Shown here: positions 1-7,201 of the stretch, piece by piece | Layout of the letters: each line of letters opens with the position of its first letter | Position numbering within the stretch: position 1 is the stretch's first letter | Assembly: GCA_030633365.1 (NCBI GenBank) | Contig: DAOVSY010000023.1 | Span: 1 to 15,499, forward strand | DNA from: Spirochaetaceae bacterium | GTDB taxonomy: Bacteria > Spirochaetota > Spirochaetia > B11-G9 | Length of the DNA stretch: 15,499 nucleotides | Direction: 5' to 3' | Translations under genes and position numbers: made by a program | Notes under the pieces: generated by a model | Told to the model about the DNA's origin: nothing | Databases searched by the model: none | The model's input: only the letters and a program-made list of their open reading frames with translations

Positions 1-140
1 AATTCTGTATACATTTTTATAGCTTCAAGTCCATTTTCAGCTTCACCAATAATTAACATATTCTCTTTTTCTACAATATGTTTAATAGCATCTCTCATAA
101 AAGACAGGTCATCGACAATAATTATCTTTATTTGATTCAT
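1..140 (-). CDS. CheY-like response-regulator receiver domain (5' part only)
   Basis: Only the first 46 codons are inside the window; the gene runs off the left edge. The translation begins MNQIKIIIVDDLSFMRD, followed by an alpha helix and then LIIGEAENGLEAIKMY. This is the classic start of a receiver (CheY/REC) fold: a hydrophobic beta strand ending in the acidic pair D10-D11 that binds Mg2+, a helix, then a second strand leading to the GEAENG turn. The phosphoacceptor Asp and the conserved Lys lie beyond the edge, so phosphorylation competence cannot be seen, nor whether a CheB-type or DNA-binding output domain follows. The ATG overlaps the prfB stop by one base (TAATG), which suggests translational coupling with prfB. 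CheY is the closest in feel, but a longer regulator is possible. Confidence 0.8.
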   Translation of the reverse strand, partial: MNQIKIIIVDDLSFMRDAIKHIVEKENMLIIGEAENGLEAIKMYTE

Positions 141-1241
141 TATAATCCAGACCAATTCCATTTTAGATAGGATTCAATAAAATTATCAATTTTCCCATCC
201 ATAACAGCCTGTACATTTCCAACTTCATATTTTGTACGATGATCTTTTATCATACTATAGGGATGAAAAACATATGATCTTATTTGACTCCCCCAGGAAA
301 TATCCTTTTTCTCTTTTGCACTTTTTTCCTGTTCTTTTTCCTGTTCTTCAGAATAGTAATCAAATAAACGGCTTTTTAAAACTTTCATTGCAGTTGCTTT
401 ATTTTTATGCTGACTTCTCTCATTTTGACATTGAACAACAATTCCAGTTTCCAAATGTGTTATACGAACAGCAGAATCAGTTTTGTTAACATGTTGACCT
501 CCAGCTCCTGAGGCTCTATATGTATCAACTCTTATGTCATCTGGTTTTATTTCAAACTCTATTTCATCATCAATAACAGGAGAACAATAAACAGAGGCAA
601 ATGTTGTATGTCTTCTGGCACCTGAATCAAATGGAGAGATTCTTACAAGTCTGTGTACTCCTGTTTCACCCTGTAAATAACCATAGACATATTCTCCATT
701 TAACTGAATAGTAACAGATTTAACCCCACCTTCAGCTTCAAGTAAATCTATAATCTGCACTTTATAACTATGAGTTTCTGCCCATCTGGTGTACATTCTA
801 AGGAGCATATTAACCCAATCACAAGCTTCTGTACCCCCGGCCCCAGAATGTATAGTCAGATATGCATTTTTATCATCATATTTACCACTAAGAAGCTCTA
901 AAACTTCAAGTTCTTCATACCTATTTTTTAATAATTCTAAATTTTGGCCTATATCTTCTGTAAAAGATTCATCATTCTCTTCTTTTGCCAGTTCATATAA
1001 ATCATTCATTTCGTCGAATTTATTAATTAGATTTTGCCATGGATTCAATTTTTTCTTAAAACCATTAAGTTTAGTCATTACTTTTTCAGAATTGGTTCTA
1101 TTGTTCCAAAATCCTTCTAAGAATGTCTCCTTTTCCAGAGAATCAATTATTTTTTTTAATTTATCAGGGTCAAAGACGCCCCCAAGTCTCATATAGTCTT
1201 GTTTTTAAAAGTAATATTTCATTTTCCAAGTCTGCTAACAT
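140..1241 (-). CDS. prfB: Peptide chain release factor 2 (RF2), expressed by +1 programmed frameshift
   Basis: RF2 recognises UGA and UAA and triggers peptidyl-tRNA hydrolysis on the ribosome. The stop-recognition tripeptide SPF (in RISPFDSG) and the catalytic GGQ loop (SGAGGQHVNKTDSAVR) are both present. The protein is built from two frames. The zero frame starts at ATG 1241 (beginning MLADLENEILLLK) behind a GGGGA Shine-Dalgarno and reaches CTT TGA at 1175-1170. A +1 slip on CTT then enters the long frame at GAC (DPDKLKKII) and continues to TAA 140-142. The product is 23 + 343 = 366 residues, the usual RF2 length. Starting at the internal ATG 1192 would lose the conserved N-terminus. Thirty bases separate it from the Cas2-like gene upstream, and its stop overlaps the receiver gene, so the three probably form an operon. 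Autoregulation by RF2 level is established for this kind of site. Confidence 0.95.
1169..1183 (-). promoter_or_regulatory. prfB +1 programmed frameshift signal
   Basis: On the minus strand the site reads GGGGG-CGT-CTT-TGA-C. It has an internal Shine-Dalgarno-like G run (1183-1179), a three-base spacer, the slippery CTT codon (1175-1173) and an in-frame TGA followed by C (1172-1170, then 1169). The geometry and the CTTTGAC core match the well-known Escherichia coli prfB site. When RF2 is scarce the ribosome pauses at UGA and slips +1 onto UUU, restoring full-length RF2. Confidence 0.95.
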
Positions 1242-1271
1242 TTAATTCCCCACTTTTAGCTAGTAATTTTT

Positions 1272-1544
1272 TTAAGCCTTTACAGTAACTCTACGCCATC
1301 TTTTATCACGTAATGTTGTAATTACCAAAACTTCATCCAAAGGGTACTGATAGATTCTTACTGAATCATAAGAATCTGTACGTCTATCAATATCTCTTTT
1401 TAATCGAGCTAATTCTTTTTCCTTGATTGTAGTAGATTCATATAATATTTCAAATATTTGTTTAAATCCATATTCTATCAGAAGATGCTTAACTGCAATC
1501 TTGTGATCATCATTCGAAATTTCGCAAACTATTGAAACAAACAT
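1272..1544 (-). CDS. Stand-alone Cas2-like (ferredoxin-fold) small protein
   Basis: This 90-residue protein has the size and motif order of Cas2: a first beta strand (MFVSIVCEI), a helix (DHKIAVKHLLIEYGF), a second strand (QIFEILYES), a helix rich in K/R/E (KEKELARLKRDID), then the SVRIYQYPLD strand that closes the fold. Cas2 normally has an acidic residue, usually Asp, at the end of strand 1; here that position is Glu8. Cas2 is the dimeric partner of the Cas1 integrase, but no cas1, effector gene or repeat array is visible here. The gene is the first of a cluster with prfB and a receiver. A host-derived role, for example as a VapD-like or other RNA-binding ferredoxin fold, is possible. The family assignment is by eye from motifs; function is unknown. 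The start is supported by the abutting promoter and by strand 1 beginning at Met1. Confidence 0.65.
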   Translation of the reverse strand: MFVSIVCEISNDDHKIAVKHLLIEYGFKQIFEILYESTTIKEKELARLKRDIDRRTDSYDSVRIYQYPLDEVLVITTLRDKRWRRVTVKA

Positions 1545-1550
1545 ATTTAT

Positions 1551-1579
1551 ATAATATTAAGAAGTAATTTTTCTGTCAA
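1551..1579 (-). promoter_or_regulatory. Consensus sigma-70-type promoter for the Cas2-like/prfB cluster
   Basis: On the minus strand there is a perfect -35 box TTGACA (1579-1574), exactly 17 bases of spacer and a -10 box TATTAT (1556-1551). Only six bases separate the -10 box from the ATG at 1544, so the predicted transcription start falls on or next to the A of the start codon. No Shine-Dalgarno fits in that space, so the first message may be leaderless. Confidence 0.75.
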
Positions 1580-1585
1580 ACCCTA

Positions 1586-1614
1586 TTGAAGTAAATCTTA
1601 TTTACCGATATTTT
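1586..1614 (+). promoter_or_regulatory. Candidate promoter with inner palindrome for the exported protein at 1622
   Basis: The plus strand carries TTGAAG (1586-1591), 17 bases of spacer and TATTTT (1609-1614), with seven bases to the ATG at 1622. No ribosome-binding site is present. The spacer holds a short perfect palindrome, GTAAAT-CTT-ATTTAC (1591-1605), in the place where a repressor could bind. The -10 match is weak, so this is a tentative call. Confidence 0.4.
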
Positions 1615-1621
1615 TAATATA

Positions 1622-2545
1622 ATGAAAAATTTTAGCCTAATAGTCATAATTACAATGTTTTCCATCAATTTTGCTTATTCTGAGGATATAACTGAATCTT
1701 TATTAAATCTTTATAGTTCTCCCAGTGTTATAACTAATATAAAAGCCCTGGCAACAGAAAAATCAATCGAAATTAGATTTGATAGCTCCAGAACTGAAAG
1801 AGAATTGGTAATCTATAGAAGCACTAATCCTATTAAAAATTATAATGATCTATTACAAGCTTCTTTAATTACTACTTTTCATTCTTCAAATAATGTTTTT
1901 ATAGATTTTCCATTAAAAGGGTTACCCTACTTCTATTTAATTATGGATTCTTTACTTACTAAGTCCGGGGACTATATTATTGTACAAAATCAAAATGTTA
2001 CTTCTCAAAGTATTCTAATTAAGAATAATAATTCTTATGCATTAATAAAAGGAAGAGAAACATTAAGAAATCAACCTTTACCTTATCTCGATTTAAAATC
2101 CAGCATAGAATCTGGGAAATATCTTGCAGACAGTTACTCAGAACTTCCTGTAAAATATAATTTAACTTTTGAATCACAAAATATTATAGATACTCTTATA
2201 AAAAATATTTATACAAAAAAGCTGGATGCTCTTACACCCGTAATCATTTCTTCTGATCTTGCTACTTCTTCCAACAGTGAAGAATACCAGCTAAAAAGAA
2301 TACTTGAAAGTGATTTTAAAGATCAAAACTGGCTGGCAGCAAATCAATTATTAAGTAATTTCTTAAGTGTAGATCATGCAAAAGATATTGAAACTAATGC
2401 TCATTTTTATTTGGCACAGGTCTTGTTTTTTCAAAACAAATTCAAAGAATCTTTTATGGAACTTACTATAATACATGAAGAATTACCATCAGCTACCAGA
2501 CCCTGGATGGATAGAATCTTTACATATTTACAAGAAGATAACTAA
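1622..2545 (+). CDS. Exported protein of unknown function, Fn3-like N-terminal and helical C-terminal region
   Basis: I do not recognise a named family. The 307-residue protein starts with a signal peptide (residues 1-20, a short basic start, a hydrophobic core SLIVIITMFSINFA, probable cleavage after AYS), so it is exported to the periplasm or surface. There is no lipobox cysteine. Residues about 37-125 alternate short beta strands (SIEIRFDSS, ELVIYRSTNPI, VFIDFPLKG, PYFYLIMDS), resembling a fibronectin-III-like sandwich. Residues about 220-305 are helical and resemble TPR repeats (NWLAANQLLSNFL, THAHFYLAQ-like stretch, KFKESFMELTIIHEELP), suggesting a protein-binding role. It is transcribed divergently from the Cas2-like/prfB cluster and convergently with the GH57 gene. 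ATG 1622 is chosen because the signal peptide begins there, although no Shine-Dalgarno precedes it. Confidence 0.7.
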   Translation: MKNFSLIVIITMFSINFAYSEDITESLLNLYSSPSVITNIKALATEKSIEIRFDSSRTERELVIYRSTNPIKNYNDLLQASLITTFHSSNNVFIDFPLKGLPYFYLIMDSLLTKSGDYIIVQNQNVTSQSILIKNNNSYALIKGRETLRNQPLPYLDLKSSIESGKYLADSYSELPVKYNLTFESQNIIDTLIKNIYTKKLDALTPVIISSDLATSSNSEEYQLKRILESDFKDQNWLAANQLLSNFLSVDHAKDIETNAHFYLAQVLFFQNKFKESFMELTIIHEELPSATRPWMDRIFTYLQEDN

Positions 2546-2587
2546 TAAAGGCTTTTGTGATGTCTCTAAATTCGGCTTGTTTTTTGC

Positions 2588-2662
2588 TTTTTGCGCCAGT
2601 CTATAGCCAATTTATTAGATAAGAAGCATTTTAAAAGTAGAAAATGTGATTCAGCGCAAAAA
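2588..2662. repeat. Nine-base inverted repeat in the convergent gap 2546-2673
   Basis: TTTTTGCGC (2588-2596) and its exact reverse complement GCGCAAAAA (2654-2662) flank a 57-base loop between two convergent genes. The T run precedes the stem rather than following it, so it is not a canonical intrinsic terminator. No gene is supported in this 128-base gap. Confidence 0.4.
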
Positions 2663-2673
2663 TCTCTAAAAAA

Positions 2674-4575
2674 CTATTTTTTCTCAAGTTTCATTGTTAT
2701 TGAAGAAGTCCATTCTCTGGCAGAATCGATTGAAACAGGCCAACGTAGAATAAAACAATTTGATTGGTATATTGATTCTATTTTTTCAAACTTTTTTGTT
2801 AGTGTATGCACAGGGAATTCCCACAATGAAAATTTTTCAGAACCGGTAATAGATATTGTAACCTTTTTTTTGTTTTCATGAATTATTATTTCTTTAATAT
2901 CTACAGAATCAAACTTTTCATTATCAACTTCAATAGGATCATCAATTACCCCTTCTTTCAATACTTGTATATCAAAATTATCATGTAATGATAAATTTAT
3001 TTCAGACGCAAAGTTTAATTTTACATTCTCATCAGAAAGGTTTTTAATTTTAAAACTAACCTGGATTGAGTTCTTTTTAAAATCATATCTTTTTGATATT
3101 TTTAGTTTTTTCCTGGTTTTATTTACTGTAACAGATCCAGAACATTCCAGATCAAGTGTCTTTTTTTCCCGATCCAGATCTTCCAGATTATATTCAGAAT
3201 CAATAAAACTTCCTAATTCTTTATAATCCATAGTTGAAAAATTATCTAAGTTACAATTATCTTCAATAAAATGATCAATAAAAGCTTTTCTTGGATAATG
3301 ATCAAACCCTTTAGCTTCATGTTCTTTTTGATGATAGGATTCACGATATCTTGTCATGGTGTCAAGATAATTCCAGGAAGTTAGTAAATAGTCCAATTCA
3401 AATAACATTCCTCCTCTTTTATGAATATATGCATTTATATATTGTCCCTGATAGAGATATTCATCACCTCCATCAAAATCGAAATCATTAGGACTAAGTG
3501 ATGTACTAAAAATCCCTTTTTCCCTTGTACTTATTTCTGCATTAATTAAGTGCTTATAGGCTGCTTTCCTTAGACTATTCTCATAAATACCAGAAAGATC
3601 CTTATGCCAGTATGGTGTATTACACTGACTCATCATTATTTCTTCCCTTGCATTTTTCTTTCTTACTTTGTCCCGTTTAACCTGACTTGCAATAGTATTC
3701 ATATACATCATTTTTGAATAAAGAAAATTACTTTCAAGATACTTTGAAAAATTCTGTCTAAAGTATCTTTCATTTGTAGTACAAGGGAAATAGATTTTTT
3801 TTACAGCTCCCAGAGTTCTTATATACCGGCCTGGATTTATTGTCTGTATTCTTCTTGAATGCTCGGTTAATAATATAAACAGTTTTTCAAACCAGCCATC
3901 TTTAATACACGCATCAATAACAGAACTACTGTCTCCATTTATCATCATTGTATATACAATTGACTCTTCAGTAAAAGTTTTTTTCAACAATGATTCAACT
4001 AGAATCTCAGGGTTGTTAAAATCTTCTGATAATTCTCTATTAATAGGAAAAACATGGATATGCTTACCCTGATCCTCTGTTATATATACTCTATTAATTT
4101 TAGATTTTTCTATGCCGGCTTTTCTAAAAAGTTCTTCATCTAAAAAAGTATATTCCATACCACTATTTTTAATATTGGAACTTAATGTAGGTTCCCATAT
4201 TTTTTCGGGTATCCAACATCCTCTGGGTCGCTTACCAAAATGTTTACGAATATAAGTTGTTAAATATTCAATCTGGCTTATTCTATCTTTGTTAGGAATT
4301 ATAGATAAAATTGGATTATAAAATGGTCCTCCAATTAGTTCAATTTGTCGACGTTTAACCATTTCATTTATTAAACTAATTATTTCAGGATGTTTTTCAT
4401 TGAACCACTCCAGCAAAATACCGGAATAATGTAAAGCTGCTTTAATTTTTGGATAAGCATATAAAAGCTTCAAAAAAGGTCTGTAAGAGTTTTTGTATAC
4501 TGTTTCCAACTGTTTATCAGTGCTTCCAACAGGCTGGCTGTTATAAGTACCAAAAGACAGTTTAATTCTATTCAT
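2674..4575 (-). CDS. GH57-family 4-alpha-glucanotransferase-like protein with altered active site
   Basis: The 633-residue protein aligns by eye along its whole length with GH57 4-alpha-glucanotransferases (Thermococcus litoralis type). Shared landmarks are the N-terminal RIKLSFGTYNSQPVG strand, RPFLKLL, ALHYSGILLEW, the nucleophile block WIPEKIWEP (Glu124), YITEDQG..HVFPI, SQCNTPYWHKDLSGIY, and a C-terminal beta-sandwich from about residue 350. Active members act on alpha-1,4-glucans. Here several conserved polar residues are changed: HxHQP reads YNSQP (Tyr11, Ser13), the FYEP block reads FYNP, and the acid/base block HDDGE reads MINGD, placing Asn213 where the catalytic Asp belongs. Nucleophile Glu124 remains. 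It may be a pseudoenzyme, a binding protein or a changed specificity. The ATG overlaps the rnfB stop by eight bases (ATGAATAG), so it is the coupled last gene of the rnf operon. It has no signal peptide, so it is cytoplasmic. Confidence 0.85.
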   Translation of the reverse strand: MNRIKLSFGTYNSQPVGSTDKQLETVYKNSYRPFLKLLYAYPKIKAALHYSGILLEWFNEKHPEIISLINEMVKRRQIELIGGPFYNPILSIIPNKDRISQIEYLTTYIRKHFGKRPRGCWIPEKIWEPTLSSNIKNSGMEYTFLDEELFRKAGIEKSKINRVYITEDQGKHIHVFPINRELSEDFNNPEILVESLLKKTFTEESIVYTMMINGDSSSVIDACIKDGWFEKLFILLTEHSRRIQTINPGRYIRTLGAVKKIYFPCTTNERYFRQNFSKYLESNFLYSKMMYMNTIASQVKRDKVRKKNAREEIMMSQCNTPYWHKDLSGIYENSLRKAAYKHLINAEISTREKGIFSTSLSPNDFDFDGGDEYLYQGQYINAYIHKRGGMLFELDYLLTSWNYLDTMTRYRESYHQKEHEAKGFDHYPRKAFIDHFIEDNCNLDNFSTMDYKELGSFIDSEYNLEDLDREKKTLDLECSGSVTVNKTRKKLKISKRYDFKKNSIQVSFKIKNLSDENVKLNFASEINLSLHDNFDIQVLKEGVIDDPIEVDNEKFDSVDIKEIIIHENKKKVTISITGSEKFSLWEFPVHTLTKKFEKIESIYQSNCFILRWPVSIDSAREWTSSITMKLEKK

Positions 4576-5422
4576 TTACTTTTTGTGTATCCTTTTTTTC
4601 TACTATTTCCAATCCTGCATCTTTAGATGAAATTATGCATTTTGTAGGACAAGCCTGTAAAGCACCACTTCGATCACCTTTTTTATCATAATCAATTGTT
4701 GCAAGAAAATTTTCGACAACGAAACCACCTTCCGCAGATTTCTTTTCACATATTTTACACCCAATACAGCCTACCGAACAATATTTTTTTACTTTCCCCC
4801 CTTTATCAAGGGAATTACATGCAACAATCGCATCCGCACTGTAAGGGATCATCTGCATTACACCTGTAGGACAAACAACAACACATTTCTCACAACTGAT
4901 ACATAGATCTTTATTAACCCAAATTCTATTTTTTTCATCCCTGCTGATGGCATCAACTGGACAAACTTTTATACAACTGCCTCCTGCAAGACAACCATAC
5001 TTACAGTCTTTATCCCCTTTATACATAGCCTGCATGGCATTACAGTCATTTAAACCTTTATAGTTGTAAGTATAAGTTGAAGTATCCCTGTTGCCCCGGC
5101 AATGTACCTGAGCAACCATCTTTTCTCCAACTGATCCAGCTTCCTGTCCCATCAGTTCTGCAATTTTATCTAAAACTTCAGAGCCACCTGGACTGCATAA
5201 TGTTATATCAGCTTCTTCGTTAACAATTCCTTCTGCATAACCTGAACATCCCGGGAATCCACAGGCTCCACAATTAGCTCCTGGAAGTATTTCTTCTACT
5301 TTGGAAACCCTCTCATCCTTCTTGACAGCAAGAATTCGTGCAGCAATAGCCAGGCCAATTCCCAATACCCCTCCAATTAGAGTTACTGAAATAAATGAAA
5401 AAAGTATTTTAATAAGAACCAT
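4568..5422 (-). CDS. rnfB: Rnf complex subunit B, polyferredoxin
   Basis: RnfB is the entry point for electrons from reduced ferredoxin. A single N-terminal membrane anchor (residues about 4-32) is followed by the characteristic four-cysteine cluster site (C51, C54, C59 and C76, in GANCGACGFPGC). Next comes a two-cluster ferredoxin domain, with C140/C144/C150/C154 and C174/C177/C180/C184, where CISCEKCVVVCP is typical. A further cysteine-rich segment follows (C215, C219, C222, C225, then C258 and C262), as in the longer RnfB proteins of anaerobes. The protein has 284 residues. A good Shine-Dalgarno AGGAG precedes the ATG. It lies 14 bases downstream of rnfA and its stop overlaps the GH57 start. 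Confidence 0.95.
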   Translation of the reverse strand: MVLIKILFSFISVTLIGGVLGIGLAIAARILAVKKDERVSKVEEILPGANCGACGFPGCSGYAEGIVNEEADITLCSPGGSEVLDKIAELMGQEAGSVGEKMVAQVHCRGNRDTSTYTYNYKGLNDCNAMQAMYKGDKDCKYGCLAGGSCIKVCPVDAISRDEKNRIWVNKDLCISCEKCVVVCPTGVMQMIPYSADAIVACNSLDKGGKVKKYCSVGCIGCKICEKKSAEGGFVVENFLATIDYDKKGDRSGALQACPTKCIISSKDAGLEIVEKKDTQKVNE

Positions 5423-5436
5423 TCGATCTCCTGAGA

Positions 5437-6027
5437 CTACCCTAAGAGGTTATTTAATAAAGCATTATCAAAGGCCATAAATGCCAAAGCCATAAGTCCA
5501 CCAGTTATAAATGCAATAGGGATTCCCCGAAAGGGCTTTGGAACCCATTCAGAGTCCAGTTTAACTCTTATTGTAGACATTAAAAGAATTGCAAGTAAAA
5601 AACCAAGTCCTGCAGCAATACCTGCAATAAAACTTTCCAAAGCATTATAATCATTTCTAACATTAATAAGCGCAATACCAAGAACTGCACAATTAGTTGT
5701 AATAAGGGGAAGAAAGATACCAAGTGCTTTGTAAAGTGCGGGGGATATCTTTTGAATTACCAACTCTACAAACTGAACCAGAGCTGCAATTACAAGAATA
5801 AAAGTAATTGTTTGTAAAAAAGTTATGTTCAAAGGTATTAGAACATAATTATATATAACCCAGGTAGTGATTGAAGCAAGTGCCATAACAAAAGTAACAG
5901 CAAAACCCATACCTACTGCAGATTCTACATTTTTTGATACACCTATAAATGGACATAATCCAAGAAACTGTGTAAGAATAAAATTATTAATAAAAACAAA
6001 TGTAATTATTATTCCAATATAACTCAT
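5437..6027 (-). CDS. rnfA: Rnf complex integral membrane subunit A
   Basis: This 196-residue, six-helix membrane protein carries the RnfA/NqrE signatures FLGLCPFIGVSK (about residues 21-32) and LITTNCAVLGIAL (about residues 107-119). In the family the two cysteines, in inverted-topology halves, help hold an intramembrane iron-sulphur centre with RnfE that passes electrons across the membrane. The Shine-Dalgarno AAGGAG is about nine bases before the ATG. The start codon overlaps the rnfE stop by one base (TAATG), giving likely one-to-one translation of these two paired subunits. Length and motifs are normal for the family. Confidence 0.95.
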   Translation of the reverse strand: MSYIGIIITFVFINNFILTQFLGLCPFIGVSKNVESAVGMGFAVTFVMALASITTWVIYNYVLIPLNITFLQTITFILVIAALVQFVELVIQKISPALYKALGIFLPLITTNCAVLGIALINVRNDYNALESFIAGIAAGLGFLLAILLMSTIRVKLDSEWVPKPFRGIPIAFITGGLMALAFMAFDNALLNNLLG

Positions 6028-6647
6028 TATTTTACTCTCCTTAAATCTTCTATCCAGTTAAACAGTGCTTTCAAAAATCCCATTACCAGTAACGCTCCTG
6101 CTGCAAGTCCGAATACACGAACAGGAGCATCAACCAGACCAGGAATTTCTATAACTCCGTTAAAACTGCCTATAGGAAAAAGAGTTATTGTTCCCAAACC
6201 AAAAACTTCCCGAACCAGAGCTATTATAATTAAAGCAATTGTAAATCCTAATCCCATACCAAGTGCATCAAGAATTGATGACTTAACAGTATTTTTATTA
6301 GCAAAAGCTTCCGCACGGCCAAGAATTACACAGTTTACAACTATAAGAGGTACAAAAACGCCAAGACTATCGTATAATGCGGGTATAAAAGCTTCCATAA
6401 CCATTTCAACAACTGTAACAAAAGAAGCAATAATAACTATATAGGCAGGTATTCTTACTTTTTCAGGTATAAAATTCTTTAATAATGATACAAATATATT
6501 TGATCCAAGAAGAACAAAAATAACACCAGCTCCCATACCAATTGAATTAACAACCTTAGTTGAAACACCAAGGGCAGGACATAATCCCAGCACAATTATA
6601 AAAACAGGGTTTTCTTTAATAAGCCCCTTAGTAAAATCTTTAAGCAC
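6027..6647 (-). CDS. rnfE: Rnf complex integral membrane subunit E
   Basis: This 206-residue hydrophobic protein is paralogous to RnfA, with the paired signatures VLGLCPALGVST (about residues 19-30) and VPLIVVNCVILGRAEAFA (about residues 99-116). In the family it makes the membrane electron conduit with RnfA. The start codon is GTG at 6647, preceded by a strong GGGAGG Shine-Dalgarno and overlapping the rnfG stop by one base (TAGTG). The tail is short and basic (LRRVK). I see no missing signature residue. Confidence 0.95.
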   Translation of the reverse strand: MLKDFTKGLIKENPVFIIVLGLCPALGVSTKVVNSIGMGAGVIFVLLGSNIFVSLLKNFIPEKVRIPAYIVIIASFVTVVEMVMEAFIPALYDSLGVFVPLIVVNCVILGRAEAFANKNTVKSSILDALGMGLGFTIALIIIALVREVFGLGTITLFPIGSFNGVIEIPGLVDAPVRVFGLAAGALLVMGFLKALFNWIEDLRRVK

Positions 6648-7201
6648 TACATTCCTCCCAATTTATTTACTAAGACAGAAGCCTCATTTAATGCTTTTCC
6701 GATTCCGATAAAAGTTATACTTGCACCGGTTATAGAATCAGCATCTTTGGGATTCAAATGTGTTTTACTTGAAGGTATAATAGAATCTTTTCCAGTACCT
6801 ATGAATTTCTGCATATATGATGGATTCTCAGCTTCTTTTCCCAGTCCAGGTGTTTCAGTATGTTCCATAAGTACTACTGATAATACTTCACCCTCCAGAG
6901 AAATTGCTGTAAGTAAATTCATATCTCCTGCATAACCGGCACCTATAACATTTATTATATAGGCTTCGATACCTTTTGCTCCTGATAACGGATAGTATCC
7001 CTTTACAGAACCGTCATCTTCAACTTCAGAAAAATCACCAATTTCAAGGCCTACAGATAGTTCACTCAAGGCAAGTCTAAGCCTTTCTGCTCTTGCAGCT
7101 AATATTATAGGCTCGGTAATTGCATTTACTATGCCCAGGGCTATTGCAGCAACTGCACATATTGCAGCAAGCTTACCACCTATTTTCATTACCTCTTTCA
7201 T
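6647..7201 (-). CDS. rnfG: Rnf complex FMN-binding subunit G
   Basis: This 184-residue protein has one N-terminal membrane anchor (residues about 7-28) and an extracytoplasmic FMN-binding domain. The covalent FMN site is the motif TGASIT at 158-163, where the last Thr (T163) is the expected attachment residue. The conserved HTETPGLG segment (114-121) is present. In Rnf it carries electrons on the outer face between RnfD and the rest of the complex. The ATG overlaps the rnfD stop by four bases (ATGA). A second Met at position 5 is an alternative start. Confidence 0.95.
   Translation of the reverse strand: MKEVMKIGGKLAAICAVAAIALGIVNAITEPIILAARAERLRLALSELSVGLEIGDFSEVEDDGSVKGYYPLSGAKGIEAYIINVIGAGYAGDMNLLTAISLEGEVLSVVLMEHTETPGLGKEAENPSYMQKFIGTGKDSIIPSSKTHLNPKDADSITGASITFIGIGKALNEASVLVNKLGGM

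Noticed and set aside
140..1192. RF2 starting at the internal ATG 1192
   Set aside because: The CTTTGAC frameshift site and an upstream zero frame with its own Shine-Dalgarno show that translation starts at 1241.
789..1196. Plus-strand open frames opposite prfB, GH57, rnfC and pcnB
   Set aside because: They lie wholly antisense to well-supported genes, have low-complexity or Ser/Phe-rich translations and no ribosome-binding sites.
1222..1600. A CRISPR-Cas locus around the Cas2-like gene
   Set aside because: No direct repeats, spacers, cas1 or effector genes are visible in the window.
2588..2662. Inverted repeat as an intrinsic terminator
   Set aside because: The loop is 57 bases and the T run lies before, not after, the stem. 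It is kept only as a repeat.
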